Positions 55,882 to 63,730 of a stretch of DNA of 64,000 nucleotides are shown here, piece after piece; position 1 is the first letter of the stretch, and every line of letters starts with the position of its first letter. The DNA comes from Pseudonocardia abyssalis. GTDB lineage: Bacteria > Actinomycetota > Actinomycetes > Mycobacteriales > Pseudonocardiaceae. The position numbers and the translations under genes are program-made. The notes beneath the pieces are model-generated. The model saw only the letters and a program-made list of their open reading frames with translations, was not told the origin of the DNA and did no database searches. Location of the stretch: contig NZ_JADQDK010000001.1 of the NCBI RefSeq assembly GCF_019263705.2, positions 5,580,001 through 5,644,000 on the forward strand. Reading direction: 5' to 3'.

Positions 55882-56246
55882 CGCCGGGGTGGCTTCCGGG
55901 CGGCGTCACCGATCAGCGTGTCGAGACCGAGCAGCGCGACCATGACGCGCTCGCGGACGGCCGGGACGTCGTCGGCACCGAGGATATCGGCGACCTCGAC
56001 CCGCACCCGGACCAGTTGCGCGACGACCTCGCGCCGGGACGTCGCCAGGTCCCAGCCCGCGCCGCCGTCGGCCGCGCGGACGGCGAGCTCCCGCATCCAT
56101 GCCCCGACCGCGAGCCCCTCCCGCGCCGCACCGGCCTTGACCGCCGCGAGGTCGGCGTCGGACAGTCGCACCAACACCTGCCGCCGCCGCGGCGCAGCCG
56201 CGTGCGGCTGACCGCGACGCGGGACCGATGCTGGGTTGGCTTCCAT
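55878..56246 (-). CDS. MobC-like relaxosome protein
   Basis: 122 residues. A basic N terminus (AAPRRRQVLVRLSDADLAAV) reads as a ribbon-helix-helix strand and first helix, followed by REGLAVGAWMREL; an acidic helical C terminus (RVEVADILGADDVPAVRERV) follows. MobC/plasmid-mobilisation proteins open oriT for the relaxase. It is translationally coupled to the relaxase and lies about 60 nt downstream of the oriT-like hairpin. Confidence 0.78.
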   Translation of the reverse strand: MEANPASVPRRGQPHAAAPRRRQVLVRLSDADLAAVKAGAAREGLAVGAWMRELAVRAADGGAGWDLATSRREVVAQLVRVRVEVADILGADDVPAVRERVMVALLGLDTLIGDAARKPPRR

Positions 56247-56305
56247 CGCGGCGAGCCTCGTCGACGGCCGCTGCCGCAGCGTGGTCGATCGGGTTGTCGA
56301 TGCGT

Positions 56306-56342
56306 GGTCGGTCCGTGGTCACTGGCTGACCACGGACCGACC
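56306..56342. other. oriT-like inverted repeat
   Basis: GGTCGGTCCGTGGTCA (56306-56321) pairs perfectly with TGACCACGGACCGACC (56327-56342) across a 5-nt loop. It lies upstream of mobC-relaxase, the usual place for the nick region of an origin of transfer. TGCGTGGTCG directly precedes it. The nic site is not identified. Confidence 0.6.
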
Positions 56343-56359
56343 CGCACGATCGAACCAAG

Positions 56360-56524
56360 CTAAAGGAGGTCGTCGACTACTTCGGTGGCAAGGCGGGTCG
56401 GAGGGGAGCCGTACCTCAGCCCCTGAGCCACTTGCTCCAGGCCGGGGATCAGGAAGAGCACACTGCCGACGAGGGCGGTGACGGCCGGGTTGCAGCGTGC
56501 TGCGCGGCAGTCAGAACAGGGCAC
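56360..56524 (-). CDS. Small ORF, possible gene remnant
   Basis: A 54-codon frame from GTG 56524 reads VPCSDCRAARCNPAVTALVG, then SVLFLIPGLEQVAQGL up to TRLATEVVDDLL and TAG. The hydrophobic stretch and the end look protein-like. The start overlaps the DUF3040 gene by 14 nt, and the stop is 18 nt from the oriT-like hairpin. It could be the tail of a gene cut by arrival of the element or a small membrane protein. I do not recognise it. Confidence 0.3.
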   Translation of the reverse strand: MPCSDCRAARCNPAVTALVGSVLFLIPGLEQVAQGLRYGSPPTRLATEVVDDLL

Positions 56525-56735
56525 GGACGGCCGTCATCGTCATGACCGCGACGACGAGCAGCACGAGCGCCACGGCACCGGCGGCCGCGCCGACCCCGAT
56601 GGCGACGCAGCCCACGGCGAGCCCGACGCCCCATCGGCGCCGCCGTGCCCGGCCGAGCCCCAGTTCGATGTGGGTGAGCGCGCGCCGCTCCCGGGCGTCG
56701 AGGGGCCGGTCCCCCGAGTCGTCCAGCGAAGCCAT
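56511..56735 (-). CDS. DUF3040 protein
   Basis: 74 residues from ATG 56735. PLDARERRALTHIELGLGR is the DUF3040 start (an L-x-x-x-E-R-R-x-L-x-x-I-E pattern) and one or two TM helices (WGVGLAVGCVAIGVGAAAG, VALVLLVVAVM) follow. DUF3040 is actinobacterial and of unknown function. It lies 18 nt past the ctaD remnant on the same strand; a second member sits in the fluoride operon at 59581. Confidence 0.7.
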   Translation of the reverse strand: MASLDDSGDRPLDARERRALTHIELGLGRARRRRWGVGLAVGCVAIGVGAAAGAVALVLLVVAVMTMTAVRALF

Positions 56736-56752
56736 CGCGGTGGTCGTGGGGC

Positions 56753-57867
56753 TCAGCGGGAGCGGGGGTCGTCGTCGGGTTGGTTCTCCCGGCCGGCGCG
56801 TTGGGCGAGCCGTTCGGACGGGGCACCTCCCCAGGCTGCGGCTCGCCCGCTGTGTGCCTCGGACCGGGTCTGCTCGACCAGGTGCGGGTAGTGCAGCTCG
56901 AACGCCGGGCGCTCCGAACGGATCCGGGGCAGCTCGGTGAAGTTGTGCCGCGGCGGCGGGCAGCTCGTGGCCCACTCCAGGGAGTTGCCGAAGCCCCACG
57001 GGTCGTCGACGGTGACGACCCGGCCGTAGCGGTAGGACTTGAAGACGTTCCAGATGAACGGCAGCGTCGACGCCCCGAGCACGAACGCGCCCACCGACGA
57101 GCCGAAGAACCAGAACAGGTGCTGGTAGAGGATCGCCCCGCCGTTGGCCGGGTCGAACACGTGCCCCCCGAGATGGCGGTCGGCCAGCAGCGCGGTGAGC
57201 ACCGGGAAGGCGATGAGGATCAGCAGGCTGGTGACGAAGATGTTCCACACGAAGATCGGCATCCGGAACATCGTCATCCCGGGCGCCCGCATGCACACCA
57301 CCGTGGTGATCATGTTGACCGCGCCCAGGATGGTGCCCAGCCCGGACACGATCAGCCCGACGATCCACAGGTCCTGCCCAGCGCCGGGCGAGTGCACCGG
57401 CCCGGACAGCGGCGCGTAGGCGAACCATCCCGAGTCCGCCGCCCCGCCCGGGGTGAGGAACCCCGAGAGCACGATCAGCCCGCCGAACAGGAACAGCCAG
57501 TAGGAGAACGCGTTGAGCCGCGGGAACGCGACGTCGGGGGCACCGATCTGCAGCGGCAGGATGTAGTTGGCGAACCCGAACAGGATCGGGGTGGCGTAGA
57601 GCAGCAGCATGATCGTGCCGTGCATGGTGAACAGCTGGTTGTACTGCTCGGTGGACAGGAACTGCATCCCCGGCGCGGCCAGCTCCCCGCGTATCAGCAA
57701 CGCCATCGCCCCACCGGCCAGGAAGAACCCGAACGCGGTCACCAGGTACAGGATCGCGATGTCCTTCGGATCGCTCGTCCTGATCATCTTCAGGAACGTC
57801 GATCCTTTCCCGGTCCGGCGCGCCGGGTACTCCCGGGTGGTGACGGCTCGGGCTGGACCTGTGTCAT
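56753..57867 (-). pseudogene. ctaD: Cytochrome c oxidase subunit I lacking its core
   Basis: CtaD of the aa3 oxidase normally has about 560 residues. Here helices I-VI are present ([15 protein letters not shown] with a haem a His, [17 protein letters not shown]). QHLFWFFG is then followed directly by [20 protein letters not shown] of helix XII and the tail [20 protein letters not shown]. About 190 residues are lost in frame, including the HPEVY Cu/Tyr motif and the later haem and CuB histidines. Upstream, the start ATG at 57867 overlaps the glycosylase stop, but an extra CA in ATGACACAGG puts it out of frame with the conserved [15 protein letters not shown]. The readable part begins at 57787. 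Confidence 0.85.
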
Positions 57868-58541
57868 GTCGACTCCTCGGAGGTGGTCGGGGGCGCGTAC
57901 CGGCCCTCTGCGCAGGCCCGGCCCAGCACGGTGTCGAACATGGCGGCGGTGAGCAGGTTCGTGTTCGTGTTCTGTGGGCTCGGGTGGTAGCTGGCCAGCA
58001 GGACGGGGCCGTCCGGCGTGGCGACTCGGGCGCCGTGGGTGAACCGGGGCCTCGGGTCGACGTCGGCGGCGCGCAGTGCGGCGTCCCAGGCGAACGCGCC
58101 GAGGGCGAGGACGGCCCGCAGGTGCGGCAGCGCGTGCCACTCGTCGCGCAGGTGCTGCAGGCAGGCGTCGCGCTCGGCGGCCAGCGGGCGGTGGCCCGGT
58201 GGCGGGCAGCGGACCGCCGAGGCCATCCACGCCCCGCTCAGCCGCAGGCCGTCGCCGGCGTGCTCGGATCGCGGCTGGTCGGCGAGGCCGGCCCGGTGCA
58301 GGGCGGCGACGAGGAAGTCCGCCGACCGGTTGGCGGTGAACGGGCGGCCGGTCGGGTTGCCGGGCGCCGCGGTGGCCAGGCCCAGCAGGAACACCGTGGC
58401 GGCCGGGTCGCCGAAGCCGGGGACCGGCAGGCCGCGGTCGCCGTCCTCGCGCCAGGCGACCAGGCGGGGGCAGCGCCGGCAGGCGCGGATCCGGGCGGCC
58501 ACGCGGGCCCGTTCGGCCTGGGTCGGGTCGGGAACAGGCAT
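57864..58541 (-). CDS. Uracil-DNA glycosylase, family 5-like
   Basis: 225 residues from ATG 58541. [20 protein letters not shown] supplies the Fe-S Cys start, [20 protein letters not shown] is motif A of the UDGb type, and [13 protein letters not shown] is motif B. A fourth Cys is in VRCPPPGH. Family 5 enzymes excise uracil and deaminated purines from DNA in high-GC actinobacteria and thermophiles. The motif A sequence TAAPG is slightly unusual. Its stop overlaps the old ctaD start (ATGA). A start at 58583 is possible. Confidence 0.88.
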   Translation of the reverse strand: MPVPDPTQAERARVAARIRACRRCPRLVAWREDGDRGLPVPGFGDPAATVFLLGLATAAPGNPTGRPFTANRSADFLVAALHRAGLADQPRSEHAGDGLRLSGAWMASAVRCPPPGHRPLAAERDACLQHLRDEWHALPHLRAVLALGAFAWDAALRAADVDPRPRFTHGARVATPDGPVLLASYHPSPQNTNTNLLTAAMFDTVLGRACAEGRYAPPTTSEEST

Positions 58542-58631
58542 CGCGCAGAGCCTGGAGCGGCGCCGAGCCGGGCGCCACCCCACGCCGGCCTCGGAAGTCC
58601 CAAGTCCGGGCTTGTACCCGGCCGGGTGGGT

Positions 58632-58985
58632 TCAGGCCCGAAACAGGAGTTCGGCCGCGCCGACGGCTGCGCCGACCCCGATCACCAGCACCCCGACCGT
58701 CCACATCGCACCGCGTTCGACCGGGACGCGGTGCGCCGCAGCCCGGATGCGTCGTGCCCTGAGGAGCCCGAGGGCGGCGGTGGCGAGGGCGGCGACGGTG
58801 GCGATCACCGCGGCGAGGACGGCGGGGCCGCCGGTGGCGCTGTGCCGCAGCAACAGCAGGCTGCCGTTGACCAGCAGCGCGAGCGCGGTGCGTTCCCAGG
58901 CCAGCCCGGTGCGCTCGGCCTGGCGCCCGGGCCGGTCCGAACGGCCTCCGCGCACCCCGGCGGCCGTGCGGTGCGGCCGCGTCAT
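58632..58985 (-). CDS. DUF202 membrane protein 2
   Basis: 117 residues, YidH-like DUF202 domain. QAERTGLAWERTALALLVNG is the signature (AxERTxLAWxRT), then two further TM helices (VLAAVIATVAALATAALGLL, WTVGVLVIGVGAAVGAAELL). The ATG at 58985 overlaps the stop of the DUF202 gene before it. A pair of different DUF202 proteins suggests a two-subunit membrane complex. Function unknown. Confidence 0.8.
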   Translation of the reverse strand: MTRPHRTAAGVRGGRSDRPGRQAERTGLAWERTALALLVNGSLLLLRHSATGGPAVLAAVIATVAALATAALGLLRARRIRAAAHRVPVERGAMWTVGVLVIGVGAAVGAAELLFRA

Positions 58986-59395
58986 GCGGGTAGGGCGAGC
59001 AGTACCGCCACGGTGGCGCCGAGCAGCACCAGCGCGGCGCCGATCAGCACCGGCATCCGGGTCGGCGGGAGGTCCTCGTCGCGGCTCATCGCCTGCTGGA
59101 CCCGGTGCCAGCGCCACACGGCCGCGGCGGCCACGGCCACTCCCAGCGCGGTCAGGGCCATCCCGACGGCCTCGCGGCCACCGGCCGGACCAAACCGTGG
59201 CAGCAGGGTCACCACGGCGATCCCTCCGGCGTCCAGCGCGAGCGCGGTGCGCAACCACGCCAGGAAGGTGCGCTCGTTGGCGAGGGCGAACCGGTAGTCC
59301 GGGTCGGACCCGCCCTTCGGGCCGTCCGGGAGATGTTCCGTGTCGTCGGCCCGCAGCGGCCGATGATCGCGGTTGTGCCCGCGCCGGGCCTCCAT
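58982..59395 (-). CDS. DUF202 membrane protein 1
   Basis: 137 residues. Polar N terminus, then DYRFALANERTFLAWLRTAL, the DUF202 signature. TM helices are at about residues 55-70, 82-100 and 115-135. It is the first gene of a leftward set DUF202-DUF202-UDG-ctaD, with a 72-nt gap to the divergent fluoride riboswitch. It may be exported as a heterodimer with its neighbour. Function unknown. Confidence 0.8.
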   Translation of the reverse strand: MEARRGHNRDHRPLRADDTEHLPDGPKGGSDPDYRFALANERTFLAWLRTALALDAGGIAVVTLLPRFGPAGGREAVGMALTALGVAVAAAAVWRWHRVQQAMSRDEDLPPTRMPVLIGAALVLLGATVAVLLALPA

Positions 59396-59468
59396 GGCCC
59401 GGCTACGGCATTCCTTTATCCGGCGACGGGGTGCGTCCACGCCGGGACGGGCGTAGCCTCCCAGCACA

Positions 59469-59536
59469 GGCGATGGGGCTCGCCGTCAACCGCCGTCCAG
59501 GCTGATAGCTCCTACCCGGACCACCGTGGGTAGGAG
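59469..59536 (+). ncRNA. Fluoride riboswitch (crcB motif)
   Basis: GGCGATGGGGCTCGCC opens the aptamer (first stem and pseudoknot). TCAACCGCC and GGCTGAT then CTCCTACCC follow the crcB RNA consensus. The closing segment CTCCTACCC (59509-59517) pairs perfectly with GGGTAGGAG (59528-59536), the switch hairpin. It sits 45 nt before an operon with two crcB genes, the expected fluoride exporters. In absence of fluoride the hairpin would stop expression. Confidence 0.92.
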
Positions 59537-59580
59537 GCCGTCCTCGTGAATGCGACGTCAAGCCGTTCCGGTGGTGGGCG

Positions 59581-59862
59581 GTGACCCTGGATCGACGACA
59601 GCGCCGGGCGCTGCGCGACATCGAGCGGGCGCTGTCGGTCGACGACCCGGTGCTGGCTGCCGCGCTGAGCGAGGGGCCGGGTCGGCTGCTGGTCGTCGGC
59701 CGGTGGGTGACGCGGTCACTGGCCTGGGGTGGCGCGCTGATGCTGCTGGCCGGTGTGGTGCTGCCCGACGGCGGATTCGTCGCCGGTGGGATGGTCGCGC
59801 TGCTGCTGTGCTGGATCCCGGCCCGGTACGCCGCCGATCCCGGCGGGGCGCAGCCGCGATGA
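59581..59862 (+). CDS. DUF3040 protein of fluoride operon
   Basis: 93 residues from GTG 59581. [20 protein letters not shown] is the DUF3040 start. TM helices are [17 protein letters not shown] and [14 protein letters not shown]. It is the first gene after the fluoride riboswitch and overlaps crcB (ATGA), so it is controlled by fluoride. No fluoride-related role of DUF3040 is known to me. Confidence 0.85.
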   Translation: MTLDRRQRRALRDIERALSVDDPVLAAALSEGPGRLLVVGRWVTRSLAWGGALMLLAGVVLPDGGFVAGGMVALLLCWIPARYAADPGGAQPR

Positions 59863-60335
59863 CCGGCAGGGACGCGCGGCGGGCCGTCGACCCGGACGTC
59901 GACCTGCACGTTCCGGCCCAGCGGGCCGAGCTCGCCGCGCCGGCCCGGTGGCGGGTACTGGCGGCGATCGCGGTCGGCGGGGTGATCGGCGCGCAGGCGC
60001 GCTACGTGCTGGGGATGGTCCTGCCGCACCGCGCCGGCGGCTTCCCGTGGGCGACGCTGCTGACCAACGTCTCGGGGTGCCTGCTGATCGGGGTGCTGAT
60101 GGTGCTGGTCACCGAGCGGTACCGGGCTCACCCGCTGGCCCGGCCGCTGCTCGGGGTCGGGGTGCTCGGCGGCTACACCACGTTCTCCACCTACACCGTC
60201 GAGGCCCTCGGCGCCGTCGTGGCCGGGCGGCCGTGGATCGCGCTGGGCTACGTCGTGGTCACCCCGCTGCTGGCAGTCGCGGCGGCGACGCTCGGGGTGG
60301 TCGTGACCCGCAGGTGGGCGGGGGTGCGGCGGTGA
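59859..60335 (+). CDS. crcB: Fluoride channel CrcB/Fluc 1
   Basis: 158 residues, four TM helices. [29 protein letters not shown] (Asn of the pore) and [16 protein letters not shown] are the Fluc motifs with the pore-lining Phe and Thr/Ser. An N-terminal soluble extension of about 35 residues is unusual. Fluc channels export fluoride as dual-topology dimers; adjacent pairs can form heterodimers. Start ATG overlaps the DUF3040 stop and its end overlaps crcB 2. Confidence 0.94.
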   Translation: MTGRDARRAVDPDVDLHVPAQRAELAAPARWRVLAAIAVGGVIGAQARYVLGMVLPHRAGGFPWATLLTNVSGCLLIGVLMVLVTERYRAHPLARPLLGVGVLGGYTTFSTYTVEALGAVVAGRPWIALGYVVVTPLLAVAAATLGVVVTRRWAGVRR

Positions 60336-60703
60336 CGGCGCTGGTCGGGGTGCTCGCGGTGGCGGTGGGGGCCGCGGTCGGCGCGCCGCTACGCTACCTG
60401 GTGGACCGGGCGGTGCAGGGCCGGCACGGCTCGTCGTTCCCGTGGGGCACGTTCGTCGTCAACGTCGCCGGGTCGTTCGTGCTCGGCCTGGTGACGGGCC
60501 TGGCGCCCGGCCCGGCGCTCGTCGCCGCGGTCGGTGTCGGCTTCTGCGGGGCGCTGACGACCTACAGCACGTTCGCCTACGAGAGCGCCGGGCTGCTGGA
60601 GCGCCGCCGGGTGCGGGTCGCGGCCGCGTACGTGGTGGGGAGCGTCGTGGCCGGCCTGGCCGCGGCGTCGCTGGGCTACCTGATCGGGATGAGGGTGACA
60701 TGA
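60332..60703 (+). CDS. crcB: Fluoride channel CrcB/Fluc 2
   Basis: 123 residues, four TM helices. [30 protein letters not shown] and [16 protein letters not shown] carry the conserved Asn and the Phe-box motif. The GTG start overlaps crcB 1 (GTGA). The pair is expected to make a heterodimeric Fluc channel in the membrane. Confidence 0.95.
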   Translation: MTALVGVLAVAVGAAVGAPLRYLVDRAVQGRHGSSFPWGTFVVNVAGSFVLGLVTGLAPGPALVAAVGVGFCGALTTYSTFAYESAGLLERRRVRVAAAYVVGSVVAGLAAASLGYLIGMRVT

Positions 60704-61173
60704 GCGACCGGGTGCAGTTGCAGGCCGCCGCCGGCCCGGCGGCGGGACATCTGGTGGTCGGCCACGACCGTTCCGCGTCGGCCGGGCGGGCCCTGGAGGT
60801 GGCGGTGGACCTCGCCCGGCGGCTCGGCGGGGCGGCGGTGCACGTGGTACACGGTGTCGATCTCGACGACTACCCGATCGATCCGGACAGCGCGGACTGG
60901 GACCAGCAGGCCGCCCGCGCGCTGGAGGAACAGCGGCGGGCGGTGCGCGACGTCGCCGGTGGCGCCCTCGGTGGGTGGAGCTACCACGCCGGCCGCGGCG
61001 ACCCGGCCGACCTGCTCGTCGCTCTCGCCCAGGAGGTCGACGCGCTGATGATCGTGGTCGGGACCCAGGGGGAGGGGGTGTCCGCGGTGTTCGAGCGGGT
61101 GCTCGACCGGTCGGTGTCGCACGCGGTGATCCACCGCCAGCACCGGCCGGTCCTCGTGGTCCCCCCGTCCTGA
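60700..61173 (+). CDS. Universal stress protein (UspA family)
   Basis: 157 residues. The fold starts [20 protein letters not shown] and ends [19 protein letters not shown], then [20 protein letters not shown]. The ATP-binding G-x2-G-x9-G-S/T is partly kept ([14 protein letters not shown]). The ATG overlaps crcB 2, so it belongs to the fluoride operon. A decayed copy of a related gene is at about 62830-63010. Confidence 0.88.
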   Translation: MSDRVQLQAAAGPAAGHLVVGHDRSASAGRALEVAVDLARRLGGAAVHVVHGVDLDDYPIDPDSADWDQQAARALEEQRRAVRDVAGGALGGWSYHAGRGDPADLLVALAQEVDALMIVVGTQGEGVSAVFERVLDRSVSHAVIHRQHRPVLVVPPS

Positions 61174-61179
61174 CCGCCG

Positions 61180-62109
61180 TCAACCGCCGGGGTCCGGCCT
61201 GGCCGCGGAGTGCGCCGTGGCCACCGCGAGCACGTCGCGCGACTCCGGTCCGAGCGTGCGCCCGGTGGCCCACACCGCACGCAGCGTGCGGTCCAGAGCG
61301 GCCCCGATGACCGGTACCGCCACCAGCTGACCGTGTCGCAGCTCCTCGGCCACCGCGAGCGAGCTCAGCACCGCGGGTCCGACCCCGGCCGCGACCGCGG
61401 CCTTGATCGCGGTGGTGGACGACAGCTCGACCGAGGGCGCCGCCACGTCCGGCAGCCCGTGCAGCAGCAGCTCGGTCGTCTCGCGCGTGCCCGACCCCGG
61501 CTCGCGTTGCACCAGCGGTGTGCCGGCCAGCTCGGCGACCTCCACCGGCCGGCCACACCGCGTCCAGGGGTGCTCGCGCGCCACGACCAGGACGAGACGG
61601 TCGTGCCCCACGGGGCAGCTCTCCAGGCCGGCCGGTGTCGACGGGCCCTCCACGAAACCCACACCGACCCCGCCGGTGAGCACCTGCTCGGCCACCTGCG
61701 CGGAGTTCACCACCCGCACCGAGACGACCGCGTCCGGCCGCCGGGCCCGCAGCCCGGTCAGCCACGAGGGCACCAGGTACTCCGCCACGGTCAGGCTGGC
61801 CGCGACCTGCAGCTGCCGGGTGTGGCCGCTGCGCAGCGACTCGACCCCGCCGTCGAGGGCCACGGCCGCGTCCACCACGTCCCGGGCCCACCCCACCACC
61901 GCCGCACCGTCCGCGGTGAGCGCCGAGCCCAGGGCGGAGCGGTCGATCAGCGACAGCCCGAGCAGACCCTCGAGGTGCCTGATCCGCGACCCGGCCGCGG
62001 GCTGGGAGATCCCGTGCGCCTGCGCGGCCCGTCCCAGGCTGCCCAGCCGGGCCACGCTGAGCAGCAGGTCCAGGGCCCCGATGTCGGGCACCCGAGGTGG
62101 CAGCGGCAT
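61180..62109 (-). CDS. LysR-family regulator (CysL/CbbR-like)
   Basis: 309 residues. The winged helix-turn-helix (residues about 12-70) is LLSVARLGSLGRAAQAHGIS with QPAAGSRIRHLEGLLG. The effector domain begins QLQVAASLTVAEYLVPSWL. It ends 6 nt after the usp stop, converging. Such regulators act on the divergent gene; here the next rightward gene is only a Na+/H+ antiporter remnant, so the original target may be lost. Confidence 0.9.
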   Translation of the reverse strand: MPLPPRVPDIGALDLLLSVARLGSLGRAAQAHGISQPAAGSRIRHLEGLLGLSLIDRSALGSALTADGAAVVGWARDVVDAAVALDGGVESLRSGHTRQLQVAASLTVAEYLVPSWLTGLRARRPDAVVSVRVVNSAQVAEQVLTGGVGVGFVEGPSTPAGLESCPVGHDRLVLVVAREHPWTRCGRPVEVAELAGTPLVQREPGSGTRETTELLLHGLPDVAAPSVELSSTTAIKAAVAAGVGPAVLSSLAVAEELRHGQLVAVPVIGAALDRTLRAVWATGRTLGPESRDVLAVATAHSAARPDPGG

Positions 62110-62239
62110 CCGCGGAGCCTATCGGCGGTCGGGGCATGGTGTCCGGCCGGTTGCCGCGGGCGAGCAACAGCCGGGCCGCAGCGGGCGTCGGCGGACTGTC
62201 GGGCAGACACCGCGCAGCCCGCCGCACCCTGAACGTGGC

Positions 62240-62730
62240 CGGGGCCGACTCTCGCTGCGGCCGTCGTCCGCCGTCCTGGTCGCCGGTGGGATCGGTCTGT
62301 CGTTCCTTCTGGGTCCGGACGAGGTCGGGTTCGCTCCCGGCGTCGTGGTGCTGAATCTTCCTTTCGCACTGCTCTGCTGGGAGGCTCGCACGACCTCCCT
62401 GCGGGAGATCCGGTCGCTGTTGCCGGTCGGTACTGCTCGCCGCGGAGGTGGTGCACGGCTCGGGGTGATCGCGGTGGTGGTCTACGGCCTGGCGCACAGC
62501 AGGCTGAGCCCGCGGGGGATCCGGGCACGGACCCGGTTGCCGTCGCGCGCCTCCTGGCAGCTGACCACGTTCCTGCTCAACGGTGCGCTGTTCGTGCTGG
62601 TGGGTCTGCAGGTGCGACCCGCGTTCGGCGCGACCGAACCGCGCGAGCTCGTCCGGGCGGTCGCGCTGATCGGCGCCGTGGCGGTGACGGTGGCCGTGGA
62701 CCGGCTGGTCTGGTTCGCGGTCGCCGTGGA
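62240..62730 (+). pseudogene. Na+/H+ antiporter (CPA1) with core deleted
   Basis: One open frame joins the start of a CPA1/NhaP-like antiporter (AVLVAGGIGLSFLLGPDEVG, TTSLREIRSLLPVG) directly to its later part (WQLTTFLLNGALFVLVGLQV, VALIGAVAVTVAVDRLVWF). Some 200 residues between, including the Asp-Asp ion-binding helices, are missing. No start codon with ribosome site precedes it, and the C-terminal domain is lost. In intact loci such an antiporter can precede a usp gene, matched here by the usp remnant just after. Confidence 0.75.
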
Positions 62731-62829
62731 TCGCGGAGGTGGGGGCAGCGGGGCGCACCGACCACCTCACCCAGGACGAGGGCGACCGGCTACAGCGGCC
62801 ACCCGTCCGACGAGACGGCACCGGCCGTC

Positions 62830-63010
62830 TCCGCCGACCTCGCCGGGCGCCGTGCATCTCGTACCGCGATCAGCCTGGCGACTACCCGATCGACCCCGAC
62901 GCCGCGGACCGGAGGCGCAGGCCCGACGCGTCCTGGATCCCCGGCGTGCTCGGGTCGAGGCCGTGCCGGCCGGGTCCGGCGGCGGATGGAGCCACCACGC
63001 CACGCCGGCC
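62830..63010 (+). pseudogene. Universal stress protein remnant
   Basis: This stretch aligns with the intact usp gene at 60820-60990: GACTACCCGATCGACCCCGA matches GACTACCCGATCGATCCGGA, then degenerate equivalents of the [14 protein letters not shown] and GGWSYHAG segments (here EAQARRVLDPRRARVEAV and GGGWSHHA). The frame changes between DYPIDPDAAD and EAQARR. Only the middle third remains. Nothing else is recognised between 62731 and 63107. Confidence 0.7.
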
Positions 63011-63107
63011 GCCCGGCCTGCGCCGATCAGTGATCCTCGATACCGTCCCGGGCGTTGCTCCAGGCCCCGGCGACAGCCCGTGGCGTCGGATGCGGAGGCT
63101 GGTGGGT

Positions 63108-63353
63108 ATGGGTGAGCAGTGGAGCGGGGTGGGCTCCGCCCTGGTCCGTGATTTCGTCGACGACTTCCCGGTGATCCATCTGATCATCGGCGGGGTCGGG
63201 AACGCGACGTTCCTGGTGGGGAGCGCGTTCTTCCTGGTCCCGAGCCTGGAGACGGCCGCGTTGTGGCTGTTCGTGGTGGGGTCGTTCGGAATGCTCGTGG
63301 GCAGCCTCGGGGAGGCGTTCGTGCGGTACCGGCGCAGACGCCGTCCCGACTGA
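63108..63353 (+). CDS. YrhK-like two-TM protein
   Basis: 81 residues from ATG 63108 behind GGAGGCTGG. RDFVDDFPVIHLIIGGVGNA and TFLVGSAFFLVPSLE form TM1, and AALWLFVVGSFGMLVGSLGE forms TM2, followed by a basic tail. This matches the YrhK domain, found in stress-related membrane proteins of unknown function. It is the only intact gene between the antiporter/usp remnants and the rhodanese remnant. Confidence 0.75.
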   Translation: MGEQWSGVGSALVRDFVDDFPVIHLIIGGVGNATFLVGSAFFLVPSLETAALWLFVVGSFGMLVGSLGEAFVRYRRRRRPD

Positions 63354-63381
63354 GCTCATCGATCACGAGAGGGGTACGACA

Positions 63382-63698
63382 GTGCAGCCCCGAGATGTGT
63401 ACGACCGCAGCGCCGAGTTGGAGGTGCTCGACGTCGGGGAGGACGACGAGTGGTCCGCGGGCCGAGTCGAGGGCGCCCGACACATCCCGCTGGACAGCTG
63501 GGGGACCGCCTCGATGAGCTCGACACGGCCGCCCCGTCGTCACGGTGTGCCGCACCGGCGGGCGTGCGGCCAAGGCGACCGAGCACCTGACCGAAGCGGG
63601 TCTGTCGGCGCAGGTGATGGTCGACGGCATGCAGGGATGGGACCCGCGACGGGCTGCCGGTCCGGGGCGCCGACGGCACCCCCGGCCGCGTGGCCTGA
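63382..63698 (+). pseudogene. Rhodanese-like protein, frameshifted
   Basis: A rhodanese domain spread over three frames. VLDVGEDDEWSAGRVEGARH (start, in the GTG 63382 frame), then after a 1-nt loss near 63493, GDRLDELDTAAP, then after another 1-nt loss near 63535, VTVCRTGGRAAKATEHL with the active-site Cys. Finally, after a 1-nt gain near 63650, DGLPVRGADGTPGRVA and TGA. Restoring these bases gives about 105 residues, a normal single-domain length. The catalytic CRTGGR loop is intact. Confidence 0.82.
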
Positions 63699-63730
63699 GT
63701 TCACCATCACGACAACGAGAGGTTCGACGA

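Larger units (their letters stand above)
52592..56400. mobile_element. Integrative mobilizable element at tRNA-Tyr
   Basis: Starting just after the tRNA 3' end are a tyrosine integrase, an excisionase-like HTH gene, a relaxase, a MobC-like protein and an oriT-like hairpin. No FtsK/TraB-type transfer gene or replication gene is present, so it would need a helper to transfer. The left end is set by the tRNA. I could not find a second copy of the tRNA 3' end in the window; the right end shown is only the point after the oriT hairpin. Confidence 0.65.

Noticed and set aside
54004..56211. 735-codon rightward frame over the relaxase
   Set aside because: Shadow of relaxase and mobC codon usage; the leftward frames carry the three-His motif and coupled starts.
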